Made by a program: the position numbers and the translations under genes. From contig NZ_CP071007.1 of the NCBI RefSeq assembly GCF_018417635.1, forward strand, positions 5,270,501 to 5,334,500: DNA of 64,000 nucleotides, written 5' to 3'. Below are positions 1 through 8,851 of this stretch, piece by piece; the first letter of the stretch is position 1; every line of letters starts with the position of its first letter. The notes under the pieces were generated by a model. It was not told where the DNA came from and did not search any database. It saw only the letters and a list, made by a program, of their open reading frames with translations. Source of the stretch: Pseudomonas sp. SORT22 (GTDB lineage: Bacteria; Pseudomonadota; Gammaproteobacteria; Pseudomonadales; Pseudomonadaceae).

Positions 1-653
1 CGCATGTCATGGCCTTCGCCCTGCAGATGCAGTTGCTGACCGCAAAGGACTTTCCCTTGCCGCTGCTGGGGCTGGTGCACCTGCACAACAGCATTCGTGT
101 GCTGCGCCCGCTGGGCGGCATCAGTCGCCTGCGTTTTAGCGTGCATGTAGAGAACCTGCAGCCCCATGAAAAAGGCGCCACCTGCGACCTGATCACCGAA
201 GCCGAAGACGGCCTCGGCCTGATCTGGTCCGAAACCAGCCGCATGCTCTGCCGAGGGCTGAAACTGAGCGGCGACGCGCCTGCGGTAGACGAGCCCGAAA
301 CCCTGCCCTTGAGCGAACTGACCCGCTGGTACGCCGACAGCGATATCGGCCGGCGTTACGCCAAAGTCTGCGGCGACTACAACCCGATCCACCTCAGTGC
401 CGCCAGCGCCAGGCTATTCGGCTTTCCTACCGCCATTGCCCATGGCATGTGGAGCAAGGCCATGGCCCTGGCCGCCTTGCGCGGGCACCTGCCGGTCAGT
501 GGCTATGAGATAGGGGTGGGCTTCGTTAAACCGGTGCGCCTGCCCAGCGAGGTGATCCTCAATGCCAGCCCGGCCGCGGCCGAGGGCCAGTTGCAGCTCG
601 ACGGCCATGGCGAGCTGGTGCACATGCGCGGCGCCTGGCAGCCACTGAGCTGA
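1..653 (+). CDS. MaoC-like hot-dog dehydratase, 5' end outside the window
   Basis: The open frame runs in from the left edge (in frame from base 3) and ends at TGA 651-653. The first internal ATG at 9 is probably not the true start, because family members of this type are nearer 280 residues and about 214 are visible. The C-terminal half carries the hydratase-type motif G-D-Y-N-P-I-H, followed by the A-H-G-M-W helix, as in MaoC/(R)-specific enoyl-CoA hydratase hot-dog folds. Known for the family: hydration or dehydration of acyl-CoA or acyl-ACP thioesters in the cytoplasm. The substrate cannot be read from this fragment. The next gene starts about 60 bases downstream on the same strand. Confidence 0.75.
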   Translation, partial: HVMAFALQMQLLTAKDFPLPLLGLVHLHNSIRVLRPLGGISRLRFSVHVENLQPHEKGATCDLITEAEDGLGLIWSETSRMLCRGLKLSGDAPAVDEPETLPLSELTRWYADSDIGRRYAKVCGDYNPIHLSAASARLFGFPTAIAHGMWSKAMALAALRGHLPVSGYEIGVGFVKPVRLPSEVILNASPAAAEGQLQLDGHGELVHMRGAWQPLS

Positions 654-714
654 CAGCATCCTCTTGCGTTGCGACGGCGCCCGCCTGAAGCTATGCCGCT
701 TGAGGAGAGCCCCG

Positions 715-1020
715 ATGAATTTGCAAGAACTGACCGAACGCCTGCACCGCATCCGCGACAACAACGACTGGCGCGGCTTTCACAGCCCGAAGAACCTGGC
801 CATGGCCGCCAGCGTCGAGATGGCCGAGCTGGTGGAAATATTCCAGTGGCTGACTGAAGACCAGTCGCGCCAGTTACCGCCCGAGCAGCTGGAACACGCC
901 GGCCAGGAAGTCGGCGATATCGTCCTCTACCTGTTGCTGCTGTGCAGCGAGCTGGGCCTGGACATGGAGCAGGTGGTCAGAAGCAAACTGGCCGACAGCG
1001 AAAGGCGTTTTGCCAAATGA
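715..1020 (+). CDS. MazG-like nucleotide pyrophosphohydrolase
   Basis: A 101-residue protein. The ATG at 715 is chosen over an upstream TTG at 664 because GAGGAG lies just ahead of it and the family begins near this point. All-alpha NTP pyrophosphatase features are visible: the helix V-E-M-A-E-L-V-E-I-F-Q-W and the later E-V-G-D-I-V-L-Y-L, giving the E-x-x-E plus E-x-x-D metal ligands expected of MazG/dUTPase-type enzymes. These enzymes hydrolyse (often non-canonical) NTPs to NMP and PPi. The stop overlaps the ATG of the next gene (ATGA), so the two are probably translationally coupled. Confidence 0.8.
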   Translation: MNLQELTERLHRIRDNNDWRGFHSPKNLAMAASVEMAELVEIFQWLTEDQSRQLPPEQLEHAGQEVGDIVLYLLLLCSELGLDMEQVVRSKLADSERRFAK

Positions 1021-1766
1021 ACGACCGTCACTTCGATGAGCTGGCGACCCGTTTTGCCGAAAAAATCTATGGCGGTGCCAAAGGCGCGATCCGCCTGGCA
1101 GTACTCCAGGCGGACCTCGCCGAAGCGCTCCCTGATCGCCCGCTGCGGGTACTGGATATCGGCGCGGGCCTGGGTCATATGTCGCTATGGCTGGCCCAGC
1201 GCGGGCACCAGGTGACTCTGGCCGAACCCGCCGCGCCGATGCTCGACGGCGCCCGAGAGCGCTTTGCCGAAGCCGGCCAGCAAGCCACCTTCATCCAGGC
1301 ACCGTGGCAGGACCTGCTCGGCCAGTTGACCGAGCCCTATGACCTGGTGCTGTGCCACGCGGTACTGGAATGGCTGGCCGAACCTGAGGCCATCCTGCCG
1401 GTGCTGCATCAATTGACCCGCACCGATGGCCTGCTGTCGTTGGCGTTCTACAACCGCGACGCGCTGGTGTACCGCAACCTGCTCAAGGGCCATTTCCGCA
1501 AGTTGCGCAGCAACGAGCTGGCCGGTGAAAAGCAGAGCCTGACCCCGCAAAAACCACTTGATCCACGCACGCTCAAGGCGCAACTTGAAGGCTTGTGGCA
1601 GGTCGAAAGTGAAAGTGGCGTGCGGGTTTTCCACGACTACATGCCCCGCGATTTCCAGGCCAAGGCCGAGCTGCTCGACCTGCTGGAAATGGAGCTGGCG
1701 CATCGTCGTCACCCGGCCTTCGCCGGCCTGGGCCGCTACCTGCACTGGATCTGCCGACCGCGCTGA
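1017..1766 (+). CDS. cmoM: SAM-dependent methyltransferase, CmoM-like (tRNA cmo5U methyl ester formation)
   Basis: A 249-residue class I methyltransferase starting at ATG 1017, which overlaps the MazG-like stop. Motif I is [10 protein letters not shown] (about residues 43-52), followed by an acidic residue after strand 2 (L-A-E-P). L-C-H-A-V-L-E-W-L and the segment [12 protein letters not shown] are characteristic of CmoM (formerly SmtA). CmoM methylates 5-carboxymethoxyuridine in the tRNA wobble position. The family assignment rests on motif recall. A generic small-molecule methyltransferase is the alternative. Confidence 0.72.
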   Translation: MNDRHFDELATRFAEKIYGGAKGAIRLAVLQADLAEALPDRPLRVLDIGAGLGHMSLWLAQRGHQVTLAEPAAPMLDGARERFAEAGQQATFIQAPWQDLLGQLTEPYDLVLCHAVLEWLAEPEAILPVLHQLTRTDGLLSLAFYNRDALVYRNLLKGHFRKLRSNELAGEKQSLTPQKPLDPRTLKAQLEGLWQVESESGVRVFHDYMPRDFQAKAELLDLLEMELAHRRHPAFAGLGRYLHWICRPR

Positions 1767-1789
1767 AGCGCACCCGCCGGGAGGGTGAC

Positions 1790-2425
1790 ATGCCGTACCG
1801 TTTGACCCTGGGCCTGCTGTGCCTGGCCTTGGCCGCCTGCCAGGGCAGCAACCCGTATGTGGCCAGCTCCCGCCCGTTGCCCCCGGCCCCCGCACAGGCC
1901 GCCACGACCTTCGATGCCAGCGCCTACCCGGCCGCGCCGCGCGACTACGCCCGCTACCACAGCTGGGCCTGGCTCAACGGCCAGTTGCCGGCGGGCAGCA
2001 CCTATGCAGAGCCTGCACAGCTGGCCGATGCGGTCAGCAACGCCCTCGACCAGCGCGGCCTGCGCCCGGCGCGCAATGGCCAGGCAGGCGACCTGCTGGT
2101 GAGCGCCGACCTGCGCCTGGAACGGCGCCTGCGCCAGGTGCGCGAAGACTACTACCCCTACGACAACTACCCCTATGGTGGTTACGGCGGCTACGGCAGT
2201 TTTGGCCGCTATCACAATGGCTACGGGGCCTACGCCAGCGTGCCGCTGGTGCGCACATACGAGGTCGAAGTGATGGTGGTGCACGTCGAGCTGTATGACG
2301 CCCGCGACGGCCAGCCAGTCTGGAGCGCCAGCGCCGAGACCGCCAGCCAGGACTCCCAGGGCAAGCGCGCGGACGCGGTGCGCGAATCGGTGCAAAAGGC
2401 CCTGGCCAGCTATCCTCCCAGTTAA
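1790..2425 (+). CDS. DUF4136 outer-membrane-type lipoprotein, first of a tandem pair
   Basis: A 211-residue protein with a short signal peptide and lipobox L-A-A-C (Cys16). The body matches the DUF4136 pattern: F-D-A-S-A-Y...Y-x-x-Y-H-S-W-A-W near the start, a central A-L-D-Q-R-G-L-R-P helix, and [15 protein letters not shown] near the end. Between these lies a tyrosine/glycine-rich loop (about residues 121-150). Function is unknown. The family is periplasmic or outer-membrane associated. The next gene encodes a paralogue 19 bases downstream, so the two probably form an operon. Confidence 0.85.
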   Translation: MPYRLTLGLLCLALAACQGSNPYVASSRPLPPAPAQAATTFDASAYPAAPRDYARYHSWAWLNGQLPAGSTYAEPAQLADAVSNALDQRGLRPARNGQAGDLLVSADLRLERRLRQVREDYYPYDNYPYGGYGGYGSFGRYHNGYGAYASVPLVRTYEVEVMVVHVELYDARDGQPVWSASAETASQDSQGKRADAVRESVQKALASYPPS

Positions 2426-2444
2426 AGGTAATCGGAGAACCATC

Positions 2445-3005
2445 ATGTTGCGCCGTCTCGCTTTACTCTCGCTCGCGCTGCTGCTCGGCGCCTGCCAGAG
2501 CAACAATGTCACCCAGGATTTCGACGCCAGCCGCGACTTCGCCGCTTACCGCAGCTGGGCCTGGCAGGAGCCGGGGCTGCAATACCGCCCGGATGACCCG
2601 CGGATCAAGAGCGACCTCACCGAACAACGCATCCGCCAGGCGGTGGCCGGCCAGCTTGACCAGCGTGGCCTGCGCCCGGCCCAGGGCAACAGCCGCCCGG
2701 ACCTCAGGGTGCAGTCCTACCTGATCGTCGAGAACCGCCAGCAACAAGTCACGACCAATTATGGCGGCGCCTGGGGTGGCTACTGGGGCGGCTACTGGGG
2801 TGGGCCGATGTACAACGAAACCCGCAGCGTCGACTACAAGGTGGCAACCATCCAGGTCGACCTGTTCGACGCCCGCGACGGCAAGCTGGTGTGGCGCGGC
2901 AGTGCCGAGCAGATCATGAACAACTACCCGCCAAGCCCGCAAGAGCGCAACTCGGCAATCCAGAACACCGTCGCCAAGCTGATGGGCAACTACCCGCCAC
3001 GCTGA
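2445..3005 (+). CDS. DUF4136 lipoprotein, second of the tandem pair
   Basis: A 186-residue protein. ATG 2445 is chosen because it gives a clean lipoprotein signal (hydrophobic stretch then L-G-A-C, Cys16); the longer upstream frame overlaps the preceding gene. It shares with its neighbour the D-F-D-A-S-R-D-F start, the Y-R-S-W-A-W motif, L-D-Q-R-G-L-R-P, and the terminal D-L-F-D-A-R-D-G-K-L-V-W. It also has its own aromatic glycine loop (G-G-Y-W repeated) at the same place, so the pair looks like a tandem duplication. Function is unknown. Confidence 0.85.
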   Translation: MLRRLALLSLALLLGACQSNNVTQDFDASRDFAAYRSWAWQEPGLQYRPDDPRIKSDLTEQRIRQAVAGQLDQRGLRPAQGNSRPDLRVQSYLIVENRQQQVTTNYGGAWGGYWGGYWGGPMYNETRSVDYKVATIQVDLFDARDGKLVWRGSAEQIMNNYPPSPQERNSAIQNTVAKLMGNYPPR

Positions 3006-3108
3006 ACCCCACCCGCCAGTCGCCATGCAGGCGACTGGCCATTATCTTGTCTACACTCCTTTGCACTGCTGCTGCCCCGCGCGGCCTTGGGCCGGCAAAG
3101 GAGTGCTC

Positions 3109-5046
3109 GTGTCTACTCGCTTTCCAGCACGGCAACGTGGCGCCATCGGCTTGATCGCCGCCCTGACCCTGGGCATGGCCTTATTGTTCGGGCTGTTGGT
3201 GGTCGACAGCGGGCGGCTCTACCTGGAGCAGCGCAAGTTGCAGCGGGTGGTCGATATGGCGGCACTGGAGGCAGCCGGGCAAAGCGCCGTGTGCAGCGGC
3301 CCCGGGCCCCAGGCCGCGGCCCTGGCCCAAACCAGCGCCAGCCGCAATGGTTTTACCCTGGCCGAAGGGCGAACCCTGGCCACCGCTTGCGGCACCCTGC
3401 AGACCGGCGTCGACAGCCTGCGCCGTTTTACCGTCAACCCCGCACGCAACGATGCGATCAGGGTTATCGCCCAGAACAGCGTGCCCACCAGCATCGCCGC
3501 CGGGGTGCAGGCGCTGGTTCGCGGCAATACCCTGCCTACCACCACCAACCTCACGGCCCAGGCCGTGGCGGCGACGCCGAAGCCACCCTTGGCCGTATTG
3601 CGCATCCGTACAACCCTGGCCGACATCGACTCACGCAAATCGGCATTGCTCAATGCCCTGCTCGATCCGTTGGGTGGGCGGGTGCAACTGGATGCCCTGG
3701 GCTGGCAAGGCCTGGCCAACACGGATATCAACCTGCTCAAGTACCTGGACCAACTGGCAATTAACGTCAGTGTACAAGCCGGCAACTACGACGAGCTGCT
3801 GGGTAAGCAGCTGTCGGCCACGCAACTGATCCAGGCGGCAATCGACGTATTCAAACAAGGCAGCAACACCGCCATCGACGTCGCCACCAACCTGGGCAAG
3901 CTCACCGTCGCCACCGATGACAACCGCGTGCTCAAGCTCAACGAAATCCTCGATATCCAGGCCGGCACCGCCAAGGCCGGGCTGGACACCAGCCTGCAAT
4001 TGCTGCAACTGGTGCAAGGGGTGATCCTGCTGGCCGACAAGTACAATGCCGCTTCGGTCGAGTTGCCCTTCAATGCCCTGGGGCTGGTCAGCGGCAAGGT
4101 GCAGATCAAGGTCATCGAGCCGCCGCGAATTTCCGCCATCGGCAATCCGCAGACCGACGACATCAGCGTGCAGACTGCACAGATCCGCACCCTGGTGTCG
4201 CTGAATACGCCGGTAGTCGATACCCTCGGCGGTATCGTCACGGAGGTGCTGAAGCTGGCCGCACCGCTGACCAATATCCTTAACAACCTGCTGCACCTGA
4301 ACCTGCTGGGCACCGTACAGTCCCTGACCTGCGCACTCGGCGTGCCGTGCAAGGTCAGTGACATCGAAGCCCTGAGCAAAGCTGCGCGCATTGATATCAG
4401 CATCGACACGGTCAAGGCGACCAGCCGTGTCAGCGCCTACCGCTGCAGCCCCGACAAGCAATTGACTGCGTCAACCGACAGCGCGGCAGCCACGGTCACC
4501 ATCGGCAAGATCGACAACCCGGCGACCTTCTTCAGCACCGGTAGCGGCACGGTCACCCCGATCCCGCTGATCGATATCGGTACCAACATCTGCACCAGTG
4601 TGCTCGGGCTGTTTCCCAAATGCGCAACCCGGGTGCCCTGGGTAGGCGGGGGCGTGGGCATCAAGCCGGATCCGCTGCAGGTACTGTCACGCCACGAGAA
4701 CCTGCTGTTCAGTGGCGCCAACCTGCCGGAGATCGGCAAGCCTGCGCCTTACCTGAGCATGCAACCGATCAACGTGGTGCAAAGCCTGAGCACCACCATC
4801 GATACCCTTCCTTTGCAGGTCTACAAACCACAGAACGGTGATGTGCTGGGCGAGATCCTCAGTGTTGCCAGCAGCGTGCTGACCGGGGTGACGAATATCC
4901 TCAAACCGATGATCAAGAACCTGCTCAGCCCGCTGGTCGATCCCCTGCTCAACGCCTTGCTCAAGGTCCTCGGCATCGACTTGAACACGGTCGAGGTCAG
5001 TGCCAACCTGACCTGCTCCAGCTCCCGCGCTCAACTGGTGCTGTAG
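3109..5046 (+). CDS. tadG: TadG-like Flp pilus assembly protein
   Basis: A 645-residue protein. Start GTG 3109 is preferred because AAAGGAG at 3098-3103 sits five bases upstream; longer in-frame starts lack such a site. The N-terminus has the TadG pattern: R-Q-R-G-A-I-G, one hydrophobic helix (about residues 14-35), then V-V-D-S-G-R-L-Y-L-E-Q-R-K-L-Q and V-V-D-M-A-A-L-E-A-A. The long remainder is presumably periplasmic, with cysteines near the C-terminus. TadG proteins are inner-membrane-anchored parts of the Flp/Tad pilus system. The gene runs towards pprA and their 3' ends overlap by 16 bases. As recalled, P. aeruginosa keeps tadG on the far side of pprB, so the position here differs. Confidence 0.8.
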   Translation: MSTRFPARQRGAIGLIAALTLGMALLFGLLVVDSGRLYLEQRKLQRVVDMAALEAAGQSAVCSGPGPQAAALAQTSASRNGFTLAEGRTLATACGTLQTGVDSLRRFTVNPARNDAIRVIAQNSVPTSIAAGVQALVRGNTLPTTTNLTAQAVAATPKPPLAVLRIRTTLADIDSRKSALLNALLDPLGGRVQLDALGWQGLANTDINLLKYLDQLAINVSVQAGNYDELLGKQLSATQLIQAAIDVFKQGSNTAIDVATNLGKLTVATDDNRVLKLNEILDIQAGTAKAGLDTSLQLLQLVQGVILLADKYNAASVELPFNALGLVSGKVQIKVIEPPRISAIGNPQTDDISVQTAQIRTLVSLNTPVVDTLGGIVTEVLKLAAPLTNILNNLLHLNLLGTVQSLTCALGVPCKVSDIEALSKAARIDISIDTVKATSRVSAYRCSPDKQLTASTDSAAATVTIGKIDNPATFFSTGSGTVTPIPLIDIGTNICTSVLGLFPKCATRVPWVGGGVGIKPDPLQVLSRHENLLFSGANLPEIGKPAPYLSMQPINVVQSLSTTIDTLPLQVYKPQNGDVLGEILSVASSVLTGVTNILKPMIKNLLSPLVDPLLNALLKVLGIDLNTVEVSANLTCSSSRAQLVL

Positions 5047-7727
5047 ACCGGCAACTCGATACAGAACCGCGCCCCCAGCTCGGCGTTCTCGACACTCAGG
5101 CTGCCGCCCATGGTGTCGATGATGCCGTAGCTCACCGACAGCCCCAGGCCAGTGCCAACGCCCACCGGCTTGGTGGTGAAGAACGGCTCGAAGATGCGTT
5201 CGAGCAAACGCGGCTCGATGCCGCCGCCGTTGTCCTCGACCAGCAACCGCACCTGCCGGGCATCCTGCTCTAGCCTCACGGCAATCCACGGCTGTAGCTC
5301 GCGGTGCTGCTCGCGTCGGGCCAACAGGGCATCGCGGGCGTTGACCAGCAGGTTGATCAGCACCTGTTCCAGCTGATCCTGATGACCACTGACCTGCACC
5401 TGCTGCCCAGGTGCCTGCACATGCAATTCCACGCCCTTGCCGCGCAAGCCGTCGGCCAGCAACGACAGGGCGCCCTCCACCGCCTGCCAGGGCACGAACG
5501 GTTGCTGCTCAAGCTCCGAACGCCGACCGAACACGCGCATGTGGTCGACTACTTTGGAGGCGCGCAGCACCTGGGCATCGATACGTTTTAGTTTGTCTTG
5601 CAGGTAGTCGACCTCGGCATTGCCGTTTTCCAGACGCTTGAGCGCGTTGACCACGGCCATGCGCATGACGTTGAGCGGCTGGTTGATCTCATGGGCAAGG
5701 CCGGTGGCCATTTCGCCGAGGGTGGCCATTTTCGCGCTTTGCAGCAGTTGCTGCTGGGTGCGCCGCACTTGCGTGTTGTCGCGGCCCACCGCCTGGATTT
5801 CTTGCAACTGGCCGTGCTCGTCGAATAACCCACGATCAGACCACAACCACCAGGCATGCTCGCGCCCTGGCAGTTGCAGGCAGATCTCGGCGCTGCTCAC
5901 CGGCTGCTCCGGGGTCAAGCCCGCCAGGCGTTCGACAAAGGCCTGGCGCTGGGTCGCGGACAGCCACTGGCCGAGGTTCACGCCGGCCAGTTGCGCGGGC
6001 GGGCATTCCAGGTAATCCGCCAAAGGCTGATTGCCGAACACCAGGCTCAGGTCCGGCCGGTAGCGGCAGATCATCGCCGGTGAATCCTCGACCAGCACCC
6101 GGTAGCGCTCCTCGCTCTGGCGCATTTTTTCCGTAGCCTCGGTGGCCTCGCTGACGTCCAGCCAGATGCCCACCACCTCCACCGGCAAACCGAGGTCATC
6201 GCGCAGCAGGCGCGCTTCATCCAGTACCCAGTGATAACCGCCATGCTGATCACGCAGGCGATAGCGGCTGCGGCTCTGGCCGTGCTGCAAGAGCATGCGC
6301 GTGCGCTCCAGCCACAGCAGCTGATCATCGGCGTGCAGCCACTGCCCCGGTTGCAGGGGCTCGCCGGCCAGCGGCTGCCAGCCGAGCATCGGCGTCAGGC
6401 TGGCGCTGCAGAACTCGGTGAGCAATGCGCCCTCGGCGTAGCGCTGGATGTAGATCACCGCTGGCGAGCTGGCGATCAGGTTTTCCAGGCGCGCCTGGGC
6501 AGCGCTGGCCTGCAGCTGTTGCGCCTTGATGTCGCTGATGTCGAGCATAAAACCCTGCACCCGGCGATTGCCGCCGCTGCCGTGCACCTGGCCGCACAAG
6601 CGATACCAGCGCGGCTGCGCCTGGGTGCTGTGATCAAGCAGGCGCAGGCTCAGTTGCAAGGCGCAGCCCTGGCGCTGCAGCTCGGCAAACGCCAGCTGGA
6701 CCGCCTCGCGGTCTGCCGGGTGCACGCGGCTCAGCCATTGGTTAAGGGTAAGCGCCGCCGGAACGCCCAGGCTCTGGGCCAGTGCCGGGTCCAGATGCAA
6801 CTGCGGCTCGTCCAGACGCCATTGCCACCAGCCGGCCCCCAACTGCAGCTGCAGGCTGTCCAGGCGCTCGCTCTGCTGGTGCAACTGGTGCGCAGCCAGG
6901 CGAGCGAGCAGCGGTTCGACAAAGGCGGCGGCGACCAGCAGGGCATCCTCGGCCTGCAGCACCTCTTGCGGCTCGATGCAGATCAGCCAGGCCTGATTGA
7001 CCTGGCCCTGGGCAAACGCCAACAGGTAAGTCGCCAGCCCTGGAAACAGGGCCTGTAGCGCGGGCTCACTGGCACTGCTGAGCATGCTCGCCGGCAACTG
7101 CCGATCGAGCAACGGCGCAAGCTGTTCGTCACGCAGCCAGTGCAGCGCATCGCCACTGCAGGCGTAGATCTGCCAGCCCTGCTCGGTTTGCACCAGCACC
7201 CCCGCGCCACGGGCCCGCCAGTGGCGTACCAGCCAGTTGAGCTGTTCTTCGGCCACCGCTTGCAGGCGTTCGATGCTGCAGGCGCGCAAGGCGCAGGCCA
7301 GGTGCGCAGTCAGGTGTTGCTGGCGCTCGGCAGCCAGGGCTTGCTGGCGGTGCAGCAACAGGTCGCCGATATCGAATAGTTGCAACAACCAGCCATCGCC
7401 CTGGGCTTGCAACCAGCCGCGGGTGTGCAAGGTGTGGCCACCGGCCGCCTTGAAGTCCAGTTCCAGAAGCTGCCCCTGCCAGTCTGCCGGCTCGCCTTCG
7501 AGCACCAGCAGGCTGTAGGGCTGTACGTAGTCGTGCAGACGTACCCCGGCCTGGGTCGGCAGCGCCAGCGCCGCGCGCAGCGGGCCGGCCTGGCGCAACA
7601 CCCTGGCCGCGCCATCGAGCCACAGTTGCAGGCCCACCGCCGGCACCTCGGGGGCTTGCGCCACGGGCTCTTCGACTGGCGCCGCGCGCCCGCGCCAGCG
7701 CTCGAACAGGCTTTGCCCGCCACTCAC
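5031..7727 (-). CDS. pprA: PprA-type PAS sensor histidine kinase
   Basis: An 898-residue kinase with no clear membrane segment. Start is GTG (GTGAGTGGC) overlapping the stop of the TadE/F-like gene (GTGA). An N-terminal region of unclear type (1-280) is followed by about three PAS/PAC modules (roughly 290-400, 415-530 and 540-660). The H box is H-E-I-N-Q-P-L with His679, the N box N-L-L-V-N-A-R-D-A-L, and the G boxes D-N-G-G-G-I and G-T-G-L-G-L-S. In P. aeruginosa PprA is the partner of PprB, which activates Flp, CupE and adhesin genes. Proximity to fppA, pprB and the tad operon supports the name. The signal sensed is unknown. Confidence 0.8.
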   Translation of the reverse strand: MSGGQSLFERWRGRAAPVEEPVAQAPEVPAVGLQLWLDGAARVLRQAGPLRAALALPTQAGVRLHDYVQPYSLLVLEGEPADWQGQLLELDFKAAGGHTLHTRGWLQAQGDGWLLQLFDIGDLLLHRQQALAAERQQHLTAHLACALRACSIERLQAVAEEQLNWLVRHWRARGAGVLVQTEQGWQIYACSGDALHWLRDEQLAPLLDRQLPASMLSSASEPALQALFPGLATYLLAFAQGQVNQAWLICIEPQEVLQAEDALLVAAAFVEPLLARLAAHQLHQQSERLDSLQLQLGAGWWQWRLDEPQLHLDPALAQSLGVPAALTLNQWLSRVHPADREAVQLAFAELQRQGCALQLSLRLLDHSTQAQPRWYRLCGQVHGSGGNRRVQGFMLDISDIKAQQLQASAAQARLENLIASSPAVIYIQRYAEGALLTEFCSASLTPMLGWQPLAGEPLQPGQWLHADDQLLWLERTRMLLQHGQSRSRYRLRDQHGGYHWVLDEARLLRDDLGLPVEVVGIWLDVSEATEATEKMRQSEERYRVLVEDSPAMICRYRPDLSLVFGNQPLADYLECPPAQLAGVNLGQWLSATQRQAFVERLAGLTPEQPVSSAEICLQLPGREHAWWLWSDRGLFDEHGQLQEIQAVGRDNTQVRRTQQQLLQSAKMATLGEMATGLAHEINQPLNVMRMAVVNALKRLENGNAEVDYLQDKLKRIDAQVLRASKVVDHMRVFGRRSELEQQPFVPWQAVEGALSLLADGLRGKGVELHVQAPGQQVQVSGHQDQLEQVLINLLVNARDALLARREQHRELQPWIAVRLEQDARQVRLLVEDNGGGIEPRLLERIFEPFFTTKPVGVGTGLGLSVSYGIIDTMGGSLSVENAELGARFCIELPVYSTS

Positions 7728-8167
7728 AGCTGCAGGCTCGCTTCGGCCTTGAGGCTGTCGGGCAGGCGCGGCACCTCACCGATGCCCGGCAGTTTCAGTA
7801 CCGGCAATACCGCGGTCAGTTTGCTCTTGGCGTAGTTGATCTTCACCGTCAGCAGCTTGCCCGGGGTAAGGACAACCGTGGCATCGCTGTTGACCTTGAA
7901 AGCCAACGGCGCTGGCATCCACGCCAGTTGCTCGCCGAGCACGCGCTTGGCCAGCGCCTCGACATCAGCGCCGTAAGTGGCGCTGGCAGGATCCAGCGCC
8001 ACACAGCGGCGTACCGCTTCACTGCTGGCCTGGTTGAACGATTGCAGCATCAGCATCGGCAGACCGTAGCTGACCACCCCGTAGAAGACCGCGAAGAAGA
8101 TCACGAATACCGCGACAAACTCGAGGGCTGCCGCGCCTTTTTGCCGCTTGCACAGGCTTGCTTGCAT
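7724..8167 (-). CDS. TadE/TadF-like minor pseudopilin
   Basis: About 147 residues from ATG 8167; a longer frame to 8215 exists, but its extension lacks the expected features. The N-terminus has the TadE pattern: Q-K-G-A-A-A-L-E-F followed by one hydrophobic helix, then P-M-L-M-L-Q-S-F-N-Q-A-S-S-E-A-V-R. The glycine before A-A-A-L-E-F with a Glu at +5 resembles the prepilin peptidase site used on Flp, TadE and TadF. Known for the family: minor pseudopilins needed for Flp pilus biogenesis. It overlaps pprA by four bases and diverges from fppA, so it is probably co-transcribed with the kinase. Confidence 0.7.
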   Translation of the reverse strand: MQASLCKRQKGAAALEFVAVFVIFFAVFYGVVSYGLPMLMLQSFNQASSEAVRRCVALDPASATYGADVEALAKRVLGEQLAWMPAPLAFKVNSDATVVLTPGKLLTVKINYAKSKLTAVLPVLKLPGIGEVPRLPDSLKAEASLQL

Positions 8168-8242
8168 GATCGCGTCTACCCTGACAGTGACACCTGAAAG
8201 ACAGCATAGAATCATTCACCACAAAGGGATGGCCTTTCGCCA

Positions 8243-8713
8243 ATGCAAAGCATTGTTCTGCTGCTGTGGCTTGCCTTGTGCTCTGAACAAGATCTGCGCG
8301 AACGCCAGATCGCCAATACCCTGACCCTCGGCGCCGCCGCCTGCGCCCTGGGCTACCTGTTCGTTACCGGACACACCTGGATTGGCGCCGACGCCAGTGA
8401 AGGCGGCCTGGCGCTGGCCATCGTCATGCTGCTGACCCTGCCCGGCTACATGCTTGGCCGCCTCGGCGCCGGCGACGTGAAATTGCTCGGTGCCCTGGCC
8501 CTGGCCACTGATCGCATGCACCTGTTGGGGACATTTATCGGTGCCGGGGTCGCAGTTGTCGCCTGGCTGCTCAGCCGCCGTTGGCTGTGGTCCCTTTTAA
8601 GTCAGAAGGTTAAGAACCGTCTGAAGCAATTGAGCGAAGAATCGTCAAAAAAACAGCCGTTCGCGCCATTCCTGCTGGTCGGTTTTCTACTGGCGGCGGT
8701 CTGGATCAATTAG
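8243..8713 (+). CDS. fppA: Type IVb prepilin peptidase FppA (A24 family)
   Basis: A 156-residue polytopic membrane protein, the short form lacking the methylase domain of PilD. Both catalytic aspartates of the GxGD proteases are visible: Asp17 (E-Q-D-L-R-E-R-Q-I) and Asp78 in G-A-G-D (75-78). The C-terminus has a basic loop followed by a last hydrophobic helix. FppA/TadV removes the leader from Flp and the Tad pseudopilins at the inner membrane. It is divergent from the TadE/F-like gene and upstream of pprB on the same strand, matching the P. aeruginosa arrangement as recalled. Confidence 0.85.
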   Translation: MQSIVLLLWLALCSEQDLRERQIANTLTLGAAACALGYLFVTGHTWIGADASEGGLALAIVMLLTLPGYMLGRLGAGDVKLLGALALATDRMHLLGTFIGAGVAVVAWLLSRRWLWSLLSQKVKNRLKQLSEESSKKQPFAPFLLVGFLLAAVWIN

Positions 8714-8735
8714 CCGAATACCGCACGCAAAAGGA

Positions 8736-8752
8736 TGTACAAACCTTGTACA
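8736..8752. promoter_or_regulatory. 17-bp palindrome upstream of pprB
   Basis: TGTACAAACCTTGTACA is a perfect inverted repeat with 7-base arms and a 3-base centre, in the AT-richer gap between fppA and pprB. It is too short-looped for a terminator and looks like a dimeric regulator's operator. Which protein binds is unknown. Confidence 0.45.
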
Positions 8753-8851
8753 TAGTCAAAAAGTGCGACTACTTTCTAGTGTGTGCCAGGAATGGATCCA
8801 GGCTCGACCTGGCCGCGGGAACACCAAGGCGAATAGCGCAGGGAGTTGCAT

